Source: Hondaea fermentalgiana
Lineage: Eukaryota > Sar > Bigyra > Thraustochytrida > Thraustochytriidae
DNA length: 64,000 nucleotides
Reading direction: 5' to 3'
NCBI GenBank assembly: GCA_014084085.1
Contig: NPFB01000005.1
Location: forward strand, 775,204 to 839,203
A program made the translations under genes and the position numbers. Shown here one piece after another: positions 1 to 9,861 of the stretch; the stretch's first letter is position 1; every line of letters begins with the position of its first letter. The notes beneath the pieces are model-generated. The model saw only the letters and a list, made by a program, of their open reading frames with translations, was not told the DNA's origin and did no database searches.

Positions 1-2397
1 CGGCAATCTGCGGCCGCGCGCAGGCCGAAGAGCTGCTGCCGCTGCCGCGCCGGGAGCGACGCCGCCGACGAGGAGCGGGCATGCGCGGCGCAAGGGACGG
101 CGAGGAGGAGCAGGAGCAGGAGGAGGAGACAGCAGACGGGCCGGAGCGTAGCGGCGCTCGCGTGGGCGGCGCTGCTGCTGGTGCTCTGCAGCTTGGTGGC
201 GATAAAGAGCGAGCCCACCGAGGAGGGCCTTGGTGCGCCAGAGACCACCGCGGAGGCGTCTCGCGACTTGCAGGACGACGTCTACACGTACTACGACGGC
301 TCAGGTGATGGAGCTCCTGCCTGTGAACAAGACGTCGCCATGGATGTCGTATTTGTGCTCGGCTCTTGGGAGGCCTGGAGCGACGCATCCTGGGACAGCG
401 TCCGCGCCTTTGCCGCCGACTTTGTCCAAAATCTAGCCATCGGCGCCGACGACACGAGCTCCCGCGCTAGTGTCGTCACCTTTGCAACCACCGCAGAGAA
501 GGTCGTCCGCTTTGACTCAACGACCGCTACCGACGCGAGCGAGCTCGACGCAAGTCTCCGGACCCTGTCGCGCTCTTCGTCCTCCACTCGCTGGGACGCG
601 GCCACACGCTACTCGTATGTTTGGTCAGGAATTCAGAACGCCCACGACCTGATTAGATTTCAAGCGCGCGCAATTGCGCAGCCGGTAGTCATTTTTATCT
701 CGGATGGCATGCCTGCCATCAATAATTCTGGACCCGACGACGGCGATTGGAGTGGTTGCACGTGGCCCGTCGAAGACTGGCCCGGCGAACCGGGAGCCTG
801 GCCCACAGGAAATGATAGGGCAATCCTCTGCTCAAGAGGGGAGGCTGAGCGCATTCAGGACCAAGGCGGATTCTTCGCCTATGTGCAGCTCGCCTTCGAA
901 GGCGCGAACGAGATTTCCCGCCCCCTAAGCGACGAGCTCTCGCGAACGCTCTTCAAGCGAGACGCCGCCCCCTTCCAGGACCCGTCGCACCCTTATACCG
1001 GCATCGGCGCCAGCACCGCCTCGGAAGAATATCTCCGGCTCAGTCGCCAGATCTCGGATCTCAACTCAGATTTTGCCACAACCTTGTACAAGCAAATCCT
1101 CTACCGGGTCTGCCCATCTATTGCTCCTACGGACCGCGTAGGAGTCGAAAACCCCACGTCTTCCCCCACGCGCTCTCCGACGCGCTCTCCAACAGTCAAA
1201 ACGGCTTACCCGACCCGGGCGCCCACGCCATACCCGACTAAACCCATCACCCCCCGTCCAACACAATCGCCAACCAAGGCAACGCCGACAATGAAGCCTA
1301 CAATGTCACCTACATTAGTCCCAACAAGGACGCCATCAGATGCGCCAACTAGCTTTCCTACAACGGCCCCCACACGGTATCCCTCGCTAGCACCCACAAA
1401 TCAAGCCACGAGGTCGCCATCCATCGCGCCAATAACTCCGATGACGCCGGCACCAACGTTCTTGACACCATCGCCCAGTCCTCTTGCGTCGACAAGCGCA
1501 CCTTCAGGCGCGCCATCCGCTGCACCTAGCGAAGCGTGCATTTTGTACGACACTCAGTATGCTCTGGACGAGGCGAATATTCTCCGCGCGCCAGTCATTG
1601 TAGAATCCGTGGATGGATGCCAGGTTATTTGCCAACTGAGCTCATCGTGCCTCTACTTTTCGTGGAATGCCGTGAACGATACATGCTACCTCAAGAACGA
1701 ATTGCCCGGTACAGGCGACCTCATTGCTGCATCTGACTATGTGTCGGGGCCAAAATACTGCAACAACGTGACGCCATCGCCAACAGCAGCCGGCGGCAGT
1801 GACTGCCTCGTTTCTTCATATCAGTACCCCTTGGACGAAGACAATCTCTTTTCGGATCCGACCGCAGGGATTGAGTCGGCCGAAAGCTGTCAAGAGTTTT
1901 GTCGGTGGCAACCAAATTGTCAATACTTTACTTTCTCCGTGGAAGACGATCTGTGTTATCTCAAGGACACCGCTCCCGAAGACGCCTCTGCTGTGCTCAT
2001 CGCCGCGGACGGTTACATCTCGGGCCCGCCAAAGTGCACAGTCTCCAACGAGCAAGCGAATGTAAGCACATCTGACAAGGTGCTCGACATCCTCCGGGGA
2101 CTGGTTAAAAGTCCGTATCTTTGGATCGGCATAGGCTTCGCTTTGCTACTTTTGGTTGGAATTGCGCTCCGCGAGTACAATTTGCGAGGTCAGGATCCAA
2201 ACAGTGGCGCCATTTATCTGCGATCTAACCCTGCCTTCGGCGGCATGCACAGTGGGAGTGAACCTGTGCATTTAAGAAACCAGTCTCTTTCCGCCATTTC
2301 GGACCCCGACATGCCCTCCCTTGGGGATTCTGCAGAAGAAGAAGAAGACGACTCGGGAAGTCTGTTTACTGAACCGTCTGCGTGGACGCGACACTGA
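1..2397 (+). CDS. vWA, PT-rich, double PAN/Apple domain membrane protein (5' end unresolved)
   Basis: Frame 1 is open from the first base of the window to TGA at 2395-2397. No in-frame ATG occurs before 340, yet a basic stretch followed by a hydrophobic signal-like segment (about 142-200) precedes the vWA domain. The true start is therefore upstream or in another exon; ATG 340 would cut off the signal. Domains: a vWA-like fold (about 330-1110), a Pro-Thr-Ser spacer (about 1140-1530), two Cys-rich PAN/Apple-like modules (about 1540-1760 and 1800-2040), one transmembrane helix (about 2115-2170) and an acidic tail. Likely a type I surface protein with sugar- or protein-binding modules. The vWA metal site looks degenerate: the first Asp of D-x-S-x-S is missing after VVFVL, while the later SDG is kept. 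Partner and function are unknown. Domain order is read directly; surface location is inferred. Confidence 0.75.
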   Translation, partial: RQSAAARRPKSCCRCRAGSDAADEERACAAQGTARRSRSRRRRQQTGRSVAALAWAALLLVLCSLVAIKSEPTEEGLGAPETTAEASRDLQDDVYTYYDGSGDGAPACEQDVAMDVVFVLGSWEAWSDASWDSVRAFAADFVQNLAIGADDTSSRASVVTFATTAEKVVRFDSTTATDASELDASLRTLSRSSSSTRWDAATRYSYVWSGIQNAHDLIRFQARAIAQPVVIFISDGMPAINNSGPDDGDWSGCTWPVEDWPGEPGAWPTGNDRAILCSRGEAERIQDQGGFFAYVQLAFEGANEISRPLSDELSRTLFKRDAAPFQDPSHPYTGIGASTASEEYLRLSRQISDLNSDFATTLYKQILYRVCPSIAPTDRVGVENPTSSPTRSPTRSPTVKTAYPTRAPTPYPTKPITPRPTQSPTKATPTMKPTMSPTLVPTRTPSDAPTSFPTTAPTRYPSLAPTNQATRSPSIAPITPMTPAPTFLTPSPSPLASTSAPSGAPSAAPSEACILYDTQYALDEANILRAPVIVESVDGCQVICQLSSSCLYFSWNAVNDTCYLKNELPGTGDLIAASDYVSGPKYCNNVTPSPTAAGGSDCLVSSYQYPLDEDNLFSDPTAGIESAESCQEFCRWQPNCQYFTFSVEDDLCYLKDTAPEDASAVLIAADGYISGPPKCTVSNEQANVSTSDKVLDILRGLVKSPYLWIGIGFALLLLVGIALREYNLRGQDPNSGAIYLRSNPAFGGMHSGSEPVHLRNQSLSAISDPDMPSLGDSAEEEEDDSGSLFTEPSAWTRH
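1140..1530 (+). repeat. Pro-Thr-Ser degenerate coding repeat (spacer)
   Basis: Irregular repeats of SPT, APT and YPT tripeptides separate the vWA domain from the PAN modules. Such spacers are common in secreted stramenopile proteins and are probably O-glycosylated stalks (inference). Confidence 0.75.
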
Positions 2398-2884
2398 TGA
2401 TAGAGAATGCTTTTACCAAGTCGTCGACAGTGACAATGCCGAATGCAAAGATCAACGGCGCGAACAACCTGAAAAAAGTGACAATACCTTATCGCATCTT
2501 CCCATCCTCAAGACCCACCCTCAGCTTGCCCTATGTGTTTTGATTTCAGTGGGCAAACAAAACTTAGCATGAACAAGCTCTGTAGCACCAGCACGTGCGT
2601 AATACATTTGACATTCAGAGCTCTACGCGATTTTGAATTGAAAACGAAATTGATATTCTTTGGTCTTGACGATGAGTCCTGGGTATTGATTTTGAAAGAC
2701 CTTACGGACTTTGAACATGTGCGAGGCGAGATGCATCATGATATTTAATTTGCAAAAATGTGAAAAAAATGGATGATCCGGGCAGGAAAAACGAACAGGT
2801 TTAAACCACCTTTCAGACGGGCCACCAAATCACAAATAACCACCGTTCAGAATAGATTTTAACATTTAAAAAAGCTATAATCTT
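2398..2884. other. Convergent intergenic region, vWA gene / C2 gene
   Basis: This 487-bp stretch is AT-richer than its neighbours and lies between two converging stop codons. It should hold both 3' UTRs and polyadenylation sites. No ORF with a protein-like composition and no RNA gene was recognised. Confidence 0.6.
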
Positions 2885-5800
2885 TTAACGCTTACTTTTG
2901 CTTTTGCTTCGCGATTTGCTGCGACGTCGAGACTTTGATCGCGATTTATGCTTTTCATGATGATGACGATGATGATGGTCGTGATTCTTCTTGCGACCTC
3001 GCGCCTTTGCGTCCTTGTGAACACTCTTCTTCGAGCGTGACCTGGACCGCTGCCGATGCTTCTTCTTCTCTTGCGCTTGAGCTTTCTTTCGAAGTGAAGC
3101 GTTTAGCTTGCGCTCGGCTTTAAGTCGCTTGCGCTCAGCTCTCGCTTGTTTCTCGAGCCGCCGCTGATTGGCCACACGCCAAAATTCTGGATCAAAGGTT
3201 CGCGGCATACCATCAGATAGCATTGTGTCCGACTCACTCGAATCGCAAGACCACGACCCCTCACTTTCCGAGCCACTCTCCCGCGACGACGCAGACAGTC
3301 CGCGATCAGCTCGTTTCCTCGAGCTTGACCGTGTCTTCTTTCGACGTCGGGGGCTACGACCACGGTCACGGCTTGCACGTTTGTGCTTTGACGAATCACG
3401 GCGGCTGCGCGAGTGAGATCGAGAGCGAGATCGAGAGCGAGATCCGGATTGCGAGCGCTGCGTGCGACGACGACGACCCCGACGTGGGCTCTCCTCCGAG
3501 TCGGACGAAAAGGCGCTTCGATCCGAGACCGAACCTTCGTCATCGTCTTCAGAATCGCTGTGGTCATGACGAATCACGACACGAGCGGAAGTAGCCCGGA
3601 TCCCCCCGCAGCGCGCACAGGTATTCAGGGACTGTAGGCCATGATTGACGTGTTTGCAGGCTGTGCAACGCCAGCCGACTCGATTCGACGCACGATCCAT
3701 GGGGGAAGGCGAGCGAACCTGCACATACGAGGCCCCCGAGCGGACATCATATCGCACCGGGCTGCGACCCCGCACCGGCGAGCGCAGGCTAGCCTCTCCT
3801 CCATACAAGCCAATCGAAGCGCCAACGGGGCGATGCTCAAACTTGGAGATGGAGCGATATAGTTCGTCAAAATCGCTTCTCTCTGCAGATGTGGCGTGCC
3901 GCTCAAGCCACTCGCTGATGGTGTGCGGATGCCAAAGGTCCGCAACAGGCAAGGCACTGCTCTCTGCGGCGCCATTCGCAGTCTCAAGTAAACCGCCAAT
4001 GACTCCGTGCGGGCGCAGAGGGCTCGCATTCGCTGCATCTCTCAGTGCTCCCCCTGACGCTCCTGTTCCTGCTGCGAAGGTCGCTCGATATTGTGGACCT
4101 TCGCTCTTCTCTGCGCGCATGAGCTTGTCCACATGGTACAAATCAACCTCTCCTTGATCAGCAGCGCCCAAGGACGGAGGGACACCTTCATGAACGTAGT
4201 GGACAAAATCGTGAAAGGAAATCATGCCAGAGCAATTGGCATCAAACTTGTCCATCAGAAAACGCATCTCTTCAGAAGAAAGCGTGATGGGGAGATCCCC
4301 ACTCATTGTCTCGAGCACTTGACGAAATTCGCGTCTCGAGATGCGACCCGTTCCTTCGCGATCTGCGCGACTGAAAGCCGTCAGCAATGAGGGCGCTCCA
4401 CTACTCGAGCGAAGACGGTGCTGAGATTGCAGAGCATCTCGGAAACGTTCAATCACCGCGCTCAGCTCGTCCTTGGTCATTGCACAAGCCTTGTAAACCT
4501 CCGTGTAATCTATCATGCCTGTATCACGCGGATCGAAATGATCAACGAGAGCTTGCGCGTCGACTTCGGACAACTGGTCTCCAGCGGTGATGCCCGGTGT
4601 TGGCGTTAGTTCAGAAAGTAGAAACTTTCGAAACACCCGCCGAGAAATCTTGCCGTCTCCGGCGACGTCGAGTTTCTCGAGCGCTCGAGCAAGATCAAAT
4701 CCACTCTTGCTCTGCGCGAGCATACGGGAGGCGCGCTTGAGCCTCGTCAAGCTTGAATATACGCTCTCTTGATCACCGCGGGAGCCAGATGGCCCACGTT
4801 GAACGCTATAAGCCGTTCGCGCATCGAGAAAGAGCTCGGCCACATCGATGGATGGGCACACGGCCGCCAAAAGTTTTTCGTAGGCAATATATCCATTCTG
4901 CTCTGCACCTGGGATCCGCTGCGCCAGCGTGCTGAGCTCATTCGGCTCGAAGAAAGCATCAAGAGCTTTGAGCGCGCTGCGACAATCTTGCTCCGACATG
5001 AGACCGCTTTGCGAGGTGTCGAATGCGAGAAAGAGTGTGGCAAACTTTGTTTTTCGCGCGTGCGCACGCGCAAGCACCTGGCTTAGACGTGAGCGCGTGT
5101 TCTCGACAAACGCACTCGAAGTACGCTGAGTACTTGACACAGTGTCTGCTCGCACAATTTTGCAAAAGAGACTGTAGTCCGCACGATCCTTTCCTTCGGG
5201 ATCGATTCGCGGGAGCACCACTGCAAGCTGCGCAGGTGTCAGATGAATCCCAGATGCCGCTAGCCCGGCCAACAGCCGCCGCGACGACAGGTATCCCCTT
5301 TGTCTGACGTCCAGTCTTTCAAACTCTGCGCGGAGGCTTTGCTTTCTCCCACCATCGCGAAGAGCACGTGCCACAAGATTGCGGATTTCCCGAAGCTGAC
5401 GATCATGCCACCGCGTTTGGTCGCTTGCGATGCTTTGGTCACTTCCGTAGCCAGACCGTGGACTTGCAAGTGATGTTTGGTCTTCACTTGCAAGACTTCC
5501 TGCTGGCGAAAACTGCATGCCTTCGCGATACTCGTCGACGCTAGCAATAGGCGGCGAAAGTCCTGATGTTTGCGGTGCCGGGAGCTGCTCATAAACCCCT
5601 TCGATCGAAACTAATAGCTGGACTCGCGGCTGCTTTATCGCCTTCCCCAATTCCTTGCGACGGCCTCTGGGTAATTCAAGATTGTACCATGCTGCGCTTT
5701 CCTCGTTGTGAGAAACCCGTGCAAGAGGGATCGTGAGAGTGCCGAGAAGCTCCGAAAAGAGCATGTCCTTATCTTTGACTTGAACAATGATCTCATCTTC

Positions 5801-8800
5801 TGGGCCAAATTCGGACTTTCCGCCTCTAACGCACGGAAACTCGAAGGTCTCGTCATTCCAGGATGGATTGAGCGTGCGTTTGACAACGCTTGTCTTTTGC
5901 GAGCGCGAACCAAGCTTGACAACCACAAAAGGGTCAGCCTTTCCGGAAACGCGATCGGCGCGAGGAAGATTTTCAGCGCATAACACGTGAACGAAGACCA
6001 CCGCATCATTGCGGCGACCTATATCCGCGGGAATGCCCTTGTCCTCGTTATCCGCGTGTTCTTCAAGAGCACCTTTGGCCCCATGTTGCGCTTCTTGTGA
6101 GGCTGCAGCACAGGCGAGTATTGCCTCGCATAACCTGTAGTAGCTCAACACCTTGCCCGAGCGTGGCCCAGCCGTCTCGGGGCGAAAAGCTTGAAAGAGC
6201 ACCTGGGCATCGTCGTGCCCGCTGCGCAGCGCAACTCGAGTCAGGGCTAGCACGTTGGTAAGCTTTGCCTCTCCCTTGAGCGTTCCGGTGTTCTCGTCAT
6301 CAACAAGCTCGAAGTTCTGGCGTAGTTCGCAAACGAAATCGTCAACAAGATCAGCTTCGGAAACTCCTTGGCTGAGGCGCCGTCTTGTATGGATGGCATT
6401 GCCAACGATAGCTGCCAATACATCCTGAAGCTCCTCCTTTAATCCTGACTCGCTTCTCTGAAGTTTCGACGCTGCCGACTGAGGCGAAAAGGGTGACTCT
6501 GGCGACCCCGGCGACCCTGGAGAATCGAGATCATCTAGCAATGCACGTAGCTCTTCAAAGTCGATCTGCCCGTCCCCATTCGTATCGAGAGCGTCCAGAA
6601 GAGTGTCTTCGTCACCATCACGAAGTCCTTTGCTGATTCCAAAATGTTGTAAAAGGTGAGCCAATTCTTCGCGATCGATGAAGCCCGAGTGATTCGTATC
6701 GTTCATTTCAAAAGCGGTTTGCAGCTTTTCAATTGTTCCACAATGCTTTCTAAGTTGTCTCTGCATGTGCAGTATCACATCGTCAAAGACAGCCAGCGCG
6801 GACGTCTCCGCGTTCGACGTTGCGCCTTGGTTTTCAGCATCATCCGACTTTCCTATCCGGGTGACCGAAAGTAATATTTTGCCACCCTTGGGCGCAAGCG
6901 AGTACCAGCTCGCTTCGCGTTGGGCCAATGCTGCTTGCACATTCAGCTCAAGATGGCCAACGAGATTTCTACCAAACAGGTCTTTGTCAAGAACTTTTAC
7001 TTGGAGACTGCTTTCTTCCGCCTCAGCGTCTGCATCCTTCAGCTGAAACGAGGCGCGTTCGTCATCTTCCCAGGATGGTTCTCGCGAATTCTTGATCACA
7101 GACGTCTTCACCTTTCGTGACTTCCCATTTCGAGTCTTGTATGAAATCACACAATAAGGGTCGCACGAGGCTCCTCGGTCCGTGGCGGGAAGTTCCTTGG
7201 CGCGAAAAACACGGACGCATATTCCCTCGGACGCAGACGGTGGTGCCAGCTCATCTTTTTGTTCTTCAAAGGTCGCCGCAATCTGGATACTACCGAGCTC
7301 AGTGTCGTTTTCGTCATTGGAGTTGACAGCATCTGGTCTTTCTGATGAATATGAACCCTTGGGCCGTAGATCGAGCCAAATGGGCGCCCCCCGAGCTTCG
7401 TAGAGGGTTTCAAGCGTGACTTCTGCTTGTCCAAGAAAATCGGAGGTCCCGAGCATGTCGGCGTCAGCAACAAAAACAGTAAGCGAGGATTGCCACTCCC
7501 AGTGCGTGGCGCGTGAGAAAGAAAAGGTCTCGTTCCACTCCGGTTCAAGTGATTTACGAATTTTTCGTGTCCTGTGGCGCTCACGAAGCAACTGAACTTT
7601 GCAGAAAGGATCGCTCAGGCCGTTCTTGTCGGCGCTGCGAAGACCCTTGGCGCGAATAACTTTGAGCTCAAAAGGCTGCGGTGAATCGGGAACGGTCCCG
7701 CGCGAGTCGCTACCTTGCGCGCTCGAAGAAGCCTTTCGCGCTTGCAAGGAGCCTGAAGTGAGTGACCGAGGGGAAGACGCATCGAGCATGCGCCGCGTGA
7801 GACTCCGAGGCGAGAGAGAGCGCAGACCACCGAGTAAACCCCTGTTGGCTGCGCGCCCATGCGCTGCCTCTAGAGAATTCGTCTCATTTTCCTGGCCAAC
7901 GACGTCAAGCGAGACTTGAATTTCGCCCTTGCCCGAGTCCAGCTGATACCAAATTGGTACCTGGCCATCTTGTCGATCTCCGGTAGCCTGCGCGAAAACT
8001 TCGGCAAAAGGAATGACGACTTTGCCGAGACAGTCATCCCCTATAAAGTCTGCGTCGTAGACCTTGAGGGTGAGTGGAGCTCGCTTTTTGTTCTTTGCAA
8101 AGTCAAATTCGAAAGTTTCGGCCCACTCGGGGTCGAGAGATCGCTTGACTGTCTTGGTCGTGAACTTTTTCTTGCCAAAGTAAACCATGCAATATGGGTC
8201 TGATTTGCCATTCCGATCGGCGGCCATTAGATCTCTCGCGCAATGGATCGTTACGCGCAGACTTCCGTCGAGTTCGTCCAAGTTTGAGCCGACGCTAGTT
8301 GATTGCGCGTGCGTGATGTCAGCTGGCTCTGTCTCGTCTGCGTCCACCGGGAGTGTATCGTCTTCCTTGACCTCTTCGTCGGCGGCATCAGTTTCAGCAG
8401 TTTCTTTTCCTTGCGGAATTTCCTCTAGGGCTTTCGCTTCGGACGACTCGAGCGAAACGCACACTTGGAGCCTTCCAAGCGTAGCATTTGCAGACGCAGC
8501 CCCGCGACGCTTCTTTGGTGATCGCGATCTCGAGTTTGCGGCCTCGACTGTCTCCAGAGGCTCGAGCTGCAGCCATGTTGTAAGTGTACGTTCAGGTGCT
8601 TTTAGTACAGAGGAGAGGTCGAGTACGCAGGCGCCAAGATCGTCATTGAAAACAAAATCCTTGTCCAAGAGGTGAAAGAGGATTTGTTCATCGCCGTGAA
8701 GACGGCGTCTGGCCGACGTGCCGAATGCAAACTCTTCCTCCCACACCGGGTTGAGCGTCCTTGAGCGAACGCTAGTTTTTCGTTTCTTGCCTGCCAAGGA

Positions 8801-9058
8801 AATTTCGACAAAAGGATCGGAGGACTTTGCTTTTTTGTCTGCAATGCGTAAGCCTTCGGCGCGAAGAATTTCTACACGGGCCTGGAAGGTTTCGTTTTTT
8901 TGTTCAGGTTCGGTGGTCTTATCCTTGTTGCTGAGCAAGTCAAGATTTGTGTTTTTGGTAAGGCTCCGGAAGAACCCGTGTCGTGCGCTTTCGCCTGTGT
9001 CTGCGTCTTCGAGCGTGTCCGACTCGCGTCTTCGCAGAGGCGACAATTTGCGCAGCAT
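2885..9058 (-). CDS. Multi-C2, EF-hand, RanBP2-type zinc finger and RS-domain protein (2057 aa)
   Basis: One uninterrupted ORF from ATG 9058. Five C2 domains are visible at residues about 58-170, 262-375, 460-570, 608-715 and 1015-1125. Each carries the SDPF/SDPY/ADPF-type strand and Asp pairs typical of calcium-dependent phospholipid binding. A canonical EF-hand pair lies at about 775-845 (loops beginning DTNHSG and DTNGDG), and further weaker EF-like units run from about 1180 to 1610. A C-x2-C-x10-C-x2-C RanBP2-type zinc finger (about 1793-1817) is followed by a Ser-Arg-rich region and a basic, His-containing tail. C2 plus EF-hands suggest calcium-triggered membrane or vesicle binding. A zinc finger of this class and an RS tail are typical of RNA-binding splicing proteins. 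No TM segment is evident. The combination is not one I recognise, so function is open. It is divergent from eL29. Confidence 0.85.
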   Translation of the reverse strand: MLRKLSPLRRRESDTLEDADTGESARHGFFRSLTKNTNLDLLSNKDKTTEPEQKNETFQARVEILRAEGLRIADKKAKSSDPFVEISLAGKKRKTSVRSRTLNPVWEEEFAFGTSARRRLHGDEQILFHLLDKDFVFNDDLGACVLDLSSVLKAPERTLTTWLQLEPLETVEAANSRSRSPKKRRGAASANATLGRLQVCVSLESSEAKALEEIPQGKETAETDAADEEVKEDDTLPVDADETEPADITHAQSTSVGSNLDELDGSLRVTIHCARDLMAADRNGKSDPYCMVYFGKKKFTTKTVKRSLDPEWAETFEFDFAKNKKRAPLTLKVYDADFIGDDCLGKVVIPFAEVFAQATGDRQDGQVPIWYQLDSGKGEIQVSLDVVGQENETNSLEAAHGRAANRGLLGGLRSLSPRSLTRRMLDASSPRSLTSGSLQARKASSSAQGSDSRGTVPDSPQPFELKVIRAKGLRSADKNGLSDPFCKVQLLRERHRTRKIRKSLEPEWNETFSFSRATHWEWQSSLTVFVADADMLGTSDFLGQAEVTLETLYEARGAPIWLDLRPKGSYSSERPDAVNSNDENDTELGSIQIAATFEEQKDELAPPSASEGICVRVFRAKELPATDRGASCDPYCVISYKTRNGKSRKVKTSVIKNSREPSWEDDERASFQLKDADAEAEESSLQVKVLDKDLFGRNLVGHLELNVQAALAQREASWYSLAPKGGKILLSVTRIGKSDDAENQGATSNAETSALAVFDDVILHMQRQLRKHCGTIEKLQTAFEMNDTNHSGFIDREELAHLLQHFGISKGLRDGDEDTLLDALDTNGDGQIDFEELRALLDDLDSPGSPGSPESPFSPQSAASKLQRSESGLKEELQDVLAAIVGNAIHTRRRLSQGVSEADLVDDFVCELRQNFELVDDENTGTLKGEAKLTNVLALTRVALRSGHDDAQVLFQAFRPETAGPRSGKVLSYYRLCEAILACAAASQEAQHGAKGALEEHADNEDKGIPADIGRRNDAVVFVHVLCAENLPRADRVSGKADPFVVVKLGSRSQKTSVVKRTLNPSWNDETFEFPCVRGGKSEFGPEDEIIVQVKDKDMLFSELLGTLTIPLARVSHNEESAAWYNLELPRGRRKELGKAIKQPRVQLLVSIEGVYEQLPAPQTSGLSPPIASVDEYREGMQFSPAGSLASEDQTSLASPRSGYGSDQSIASDQTRWHDRQLREIRNLVARALRDGGRKQSLRAEFERLDVRQRGYLSSRRLLAGLAASGIHLTPAQLAVVLPRIDPEGKDRADYSLFCKIVRADTVSSTQRTSSAFVENTRSRLSQVLARAHARKTKFATLFLAFDTSQSGLMSEQDCRSALKALDAFFEPNELSTLAQRIPGAEQNGYIAYEKLLAAVCPSIDVAELFLDARTAYSVQRGPSGSRGDQESVYSSLTRLKRASRMLAQSKSGFDLARALEKLDVAGDGKISRRVFRKFLLSELTPTPGITAGDQLSEVDAQALVDHFDPRDTGMIDYTEVYKACAMTKDELSAVIERFRDALQSQHRLRSSSGAPSLLTAFSRADREGTGRISRREFRQVLETMSGDLPITLSSEEMRFLMDKFDANCSGMISFHDFVHYVHEGVPPSLGAADQGEVDLYHVDKLMRAEKSEGPQYRATFAAGTGASGGALRDAANASPLRPHGVIGGLLETANGAAESSALPVADLWHPHTISEWLERHATSAERSDFDELYRSISKFEHRPVGASIGLYGGEASLRSPVRGRSPVRYDVRSGASYVQVRSPSPMDRASNRVGWRCTACKHVNHGLQSLNTCARCGGIRATSARVVIRHDHSDSEDDDEGSVSDRSAFSSDSEESPRRGRRRRTQRSQSGSRSRSRSRSHSRSRRDSSKHKRASRDRGRSPRRRKKTRSSSRKRADRGLSASSRESGSESEGSWSCDSSESDTMLSDGMPRTFDPEFWRVANQRRLEKQARAERKRLKAERKLNASLRKKAQAQEKKKHRQRSRSRSKKSVHKDAKARGRKKNHDHHHRHHHEKHKSRSKSRRRSKSRSKSKSKR

Positions 9059-9334
9059 TGTGCCGCTGCTGCGTGAGCGGGCTGGACGTCCTTATTTTCC
9101 TTCTTCCTATATTTCGGGTGATATCGACTACCTGATGTAATGCAAGCCTCTGCTCATCCCTGTGCAGGATGTTCTCGCCACGCTCCTGCCTTGATTTGCC
9201 AGGCGCACGCGATCGATCGCCCTGCAGCACTGCGCCAGCGCTGGACTTGAGGACCTTGTCGAGCGATACTTCTCCAGCTGACTGGGATTCACTCGCTCAC
9301 CTCACTCAGTATTTTCGTTCCTCACTTCTAAGAC

Positions 9335-9357
9335 TTGCTTGCTTGCTTGCTTGCTTG
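9335..9357. repeat. (TTGC)n microsatellite
   Basis: Uninterrupted tetranucleotide tract in the divergent promoter region. Confidence 0.9.
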
Positions 9358-9635
9358 AGGCATCTCTCAGACAAGCACGAGCATTCTTTGCTTACTGTTA
9401 GCGCGTGCGAGGAGGTCGAACTCGAAGGCACGGGGCGGGCGGGCTCTCGTCACCCATCGTTGTCCCTCAACGTATCCGTTGGACCCTCCAGCGAGCCTTC
9501 CCCGCTCGCTCAATCTCCCCGGACATCCGCGACTCTGGCCTTCCATATCCCCCGGATATCCGGGCTCGTACCCTAACCCCGGCGGTGCCCGGCGCGTTCC
9601 GCAGGGTCCGCCTCCACCCGCTGGCGGCGGCGCGG

Positions 9636-9709
9636 GCGCAAGTGGAGAAAGGGCGGGCGCGCAAGTGCGGAATGGCGGGATAGGCTACTTCCGGGGCCCG
9701 GGCGCAAGT
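9636..9709. promoter_or_regulatory. Cluster of three GCGCAAGT motifs upstream of eL29
   Basis: The 8-mer GCGCAAGT occurs at 9636, 9659 and 9702, all in the same orientation, 150-230 bp before the eL29 start. The same core is clustered upstream of the gene at 12903-13541. A transcription-factor site is inferred. Confidence 0.4.
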
Positions 9710-9754
9710 CGCGCCAAGGACAGACAGAGCGAGCCAGCAGCTGCGAGCAGCAGC

Positions 9755-9782
9755 GGGCGGGAGGGAGGGAGGGAGGGAGGGA
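9755..9782. repeat. (GGGA)n microsatellite
   Basis: Purine tetranucleotide tract about 80 bp upstream of the eL29 ATG, probably in its promoter or 5' UTR. Confidence 0.9.
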
Positions 9783-9861
9783 GCGCAGGCGCGGCAGGCA
9801 GACAGAGTTTGGGCAAGGAGCGCGAGAAAGAGCTCGAGCAGGTCGCCACCCCGCGGAGAAA

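Larger units (their letters stand above)
9059..9861. promoter_or_regulatory. Divergent promoter region between the C2/RS gene and eL29
   Basis: About 800 bp separate two divergent start codons, so both promoters must lie here (inference). It contains a TTGC tetranucleotide repeat (9335-9357), a GGGA repeat (9755-9782) and three GCGCAAGT motifs. No TATA box was recognised. Apparent ORFs here are low-complexity Arg/Pro/Ala translations of GC-rich DNA. Confidence 0.5.
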
